From positions 36,771,448 through 36,835,447 of the forward strand of contig OZ022510.1 of the NCBI GenBank assembly GCA_963989385.1: a stretch of 64,000 nucleotides of DNA, written 5' to 3'. This DNA comes from Ctena decussata (lineage: Eukaryota; Mollusca; Bivalvia; Lucinida; Lucinidae). This document shows positions 63,787-64,000 of the stretch, in pieces. A program made the translations under genes and the position numbers. Position 1 is the stretch's first letter; each line of letters starts with the position of its first letter. The notes below the pieces were generated by a model. The model was given only the letters and a program-made list of their open reading frames with translations, was not told the origin of the DNA and made no database searches.

Positions 63787-64000
63787 CAGGCATCTCAAAC
63801 TACCGATATCTCAAAGAAAATTTGCTGGGACCAGGAAATTAACTTTGAGATATCAGTAGGTTGAAGGTACAGTATTCCCCCAAATAGTGTGAGTATTTTT
63901 TTCATTCCTTTGGGCATCGCTGGCAGACTTAGTTTGGTGAGAGGTAATGTTCAACTCCGGATATCTCAAACTACCGGTATCTCACAGAAAATTTGCTGGA
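63787..64000 (+). repeat. Last, truncated monomer (81)
   Basis: Subunit A is complete and B is cut at TTTGCTGGA. The dyad core reads CTACCGGTATCTCACAG, with two changes in the left arm. The truncation is the end of the window, not of the array. Confidence 0.93.

Larger units (their letters stand above)
1..64000. repeat. Satellite array, about 795-bp monomer, about 80 tandem copies
   Basis: The window is filled end to end by one tandem repeat in a single orientation. A landmark in subunit B (the first base of CTACCGAT, or its equivalent) occurs at 551, 1349, 2143, 2937, 3736, 4531, 5325, 6123, 6927, 7705, 8485, 9281, 10075, 10864, 11663, 12485, 13277, 14075, 14869, 15670, 16464, 17257, 18055, 18849, 19644, 20443, 21237, 22036, 22834, 23628, 24423, 25221, 26015, 26813, 27607, 28401, 29201, 29996, 30792, 31586, 32380, 33175, 33974, 34768, 35566, 36360, 37154, 37953, 38748, 39545, 40339, 41137, 41942, 42720, 43515, 44311, 45105, 45900, 46696, 47490, 48289, 49086, 49880, 50681, 51479, 52274, 53067, 53863, 54659, 55454, 56249, 57045, 57840, 58635, 59442, 60236, 60792, 61586, 62383, 63177 and 63971. 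These are monomers 1-81. Both window ends cut monomers, so the array continues on both sides. I found no inserted transposon, inversion or unique sequence. Confidence 0.98.
47913..64000 (+). repeat. Right-hand array portion with more private monomer changes
   Basis: Beyond about 47.9 kb I could not find copies of the long blocks seen to the left. Monomers here share families of variants (AAAATGTGCTGGG in C, GGAGCAGTAAAT in B, GAGTTCAAGTTTTGC in U) but each also carries isolated changes. Examples are a one-base T insertion near 53600, GGGTCCAGG near 54515, GAATTTACAG near 56142, ACCCGG-type changes such as CTACCGGTATC near 63971, and CCCTTAAAT near 62288. It contains the only B-C fusion monomer (60052-60606). 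The excess of singletons suggests less recent homogenisation. Confidence 0.7.

Noticed and set aside
1..64000. CRISPR array
   Set aside because: Repeats are hundreds of bases long and contiguous, with no short repeats alternating with unique spacers, and no cas genes.
1..64000. CENP-B box or telomere repeat within the monomer
   Set aside because: I looked for the TTCG....A..CGGG pattern and for TTAGGG-type runs. Only GGTTAAGG and GTTTAAGG fragments occur, without tandem telomere units, and no convincing CENP-B box is present.
1..64000. Ribosomal DNA spacer repeats
   Set aside because: No stretch of rRNA gene sequence is present in 64 kb and the monomers carry no recognisable rDNA promoter.

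Overview
The whole 64 kb window is one uninterrupted, head-to-tail satellite DNA array. I see no credible protein-coding gene, no RNA gene and no unique flank. A monomer of about 795 bp repeats about 80 times in one orientation. A fixed landmark in the monomer recurs 81 times between 551 and 63971, and most intervals are 793-800 bp. Megasatellite-scale arrays with higher-order structure are characteristic of eukaryotic heterochromatin (centromeric, pericentromeric or subtelomeric). The window is therefore eukaryotic, but nothing in it identifies the species or clade.

Monomer architecture (reference copy 367-1164): three diverged, same-direction subunits followed by a unique tail. Subunit A is 367-526, B is 527-769, C is 770-980 and the tail U is 981-1164. 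Each subunit starts near the same core, an inverted repeat of exactly 50 bp whose ends are GATATCTC / GAGATATC. In C the arms extend to 21 bp with one mismatch (68 bp in all). A second, unrelated stem-loop spans the C/U boundary (156-208 in the first copy): 18-nt arms, 17-nt loop, and full pairing if transcribed, counting one G-U. B ends in a G-run of 5-13 bases that varies in length between otherwise matching copies.

Layout by region. 1-12690 (monomers 0-16) is nearly the same as 34218-46896 (monomers 43-59), apart from one monomer gained and one lost. 13260-17110 matches 24406-28253. 17460-22235 and 22236-27010 are a six-monomer (about 4.78 kb) tandem duplication. 22650-31401 and 31402-40153 are an eleven-monomer (about 8.75 kb) tandem duplication that overlaps it. 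46897-47912 recurs three monomers later at 49287-50302. From about 47.9 kb to the end the long copies stop; monomers carry more private changes, with a two-monomer alternation (about 1.59 kb) at 54474-59258. At 60052-60606 one monomer is only 555 bp because B and C have recombined.

The short open frames that recur once per monomer are by-products of the repeat and do not look like genes: changes are not frame-preserving and the subunits are palindromic. The most interesting content is the nested history (subunit triplication, then monomer, then 2-, 3-, 6- and 11-monomer units, then copies about 35 kb apart), the strictly spaced dyads, and the crossover products caught in the sequence. Comparisons were made by eye; no identity percentages or database matches are claimed.
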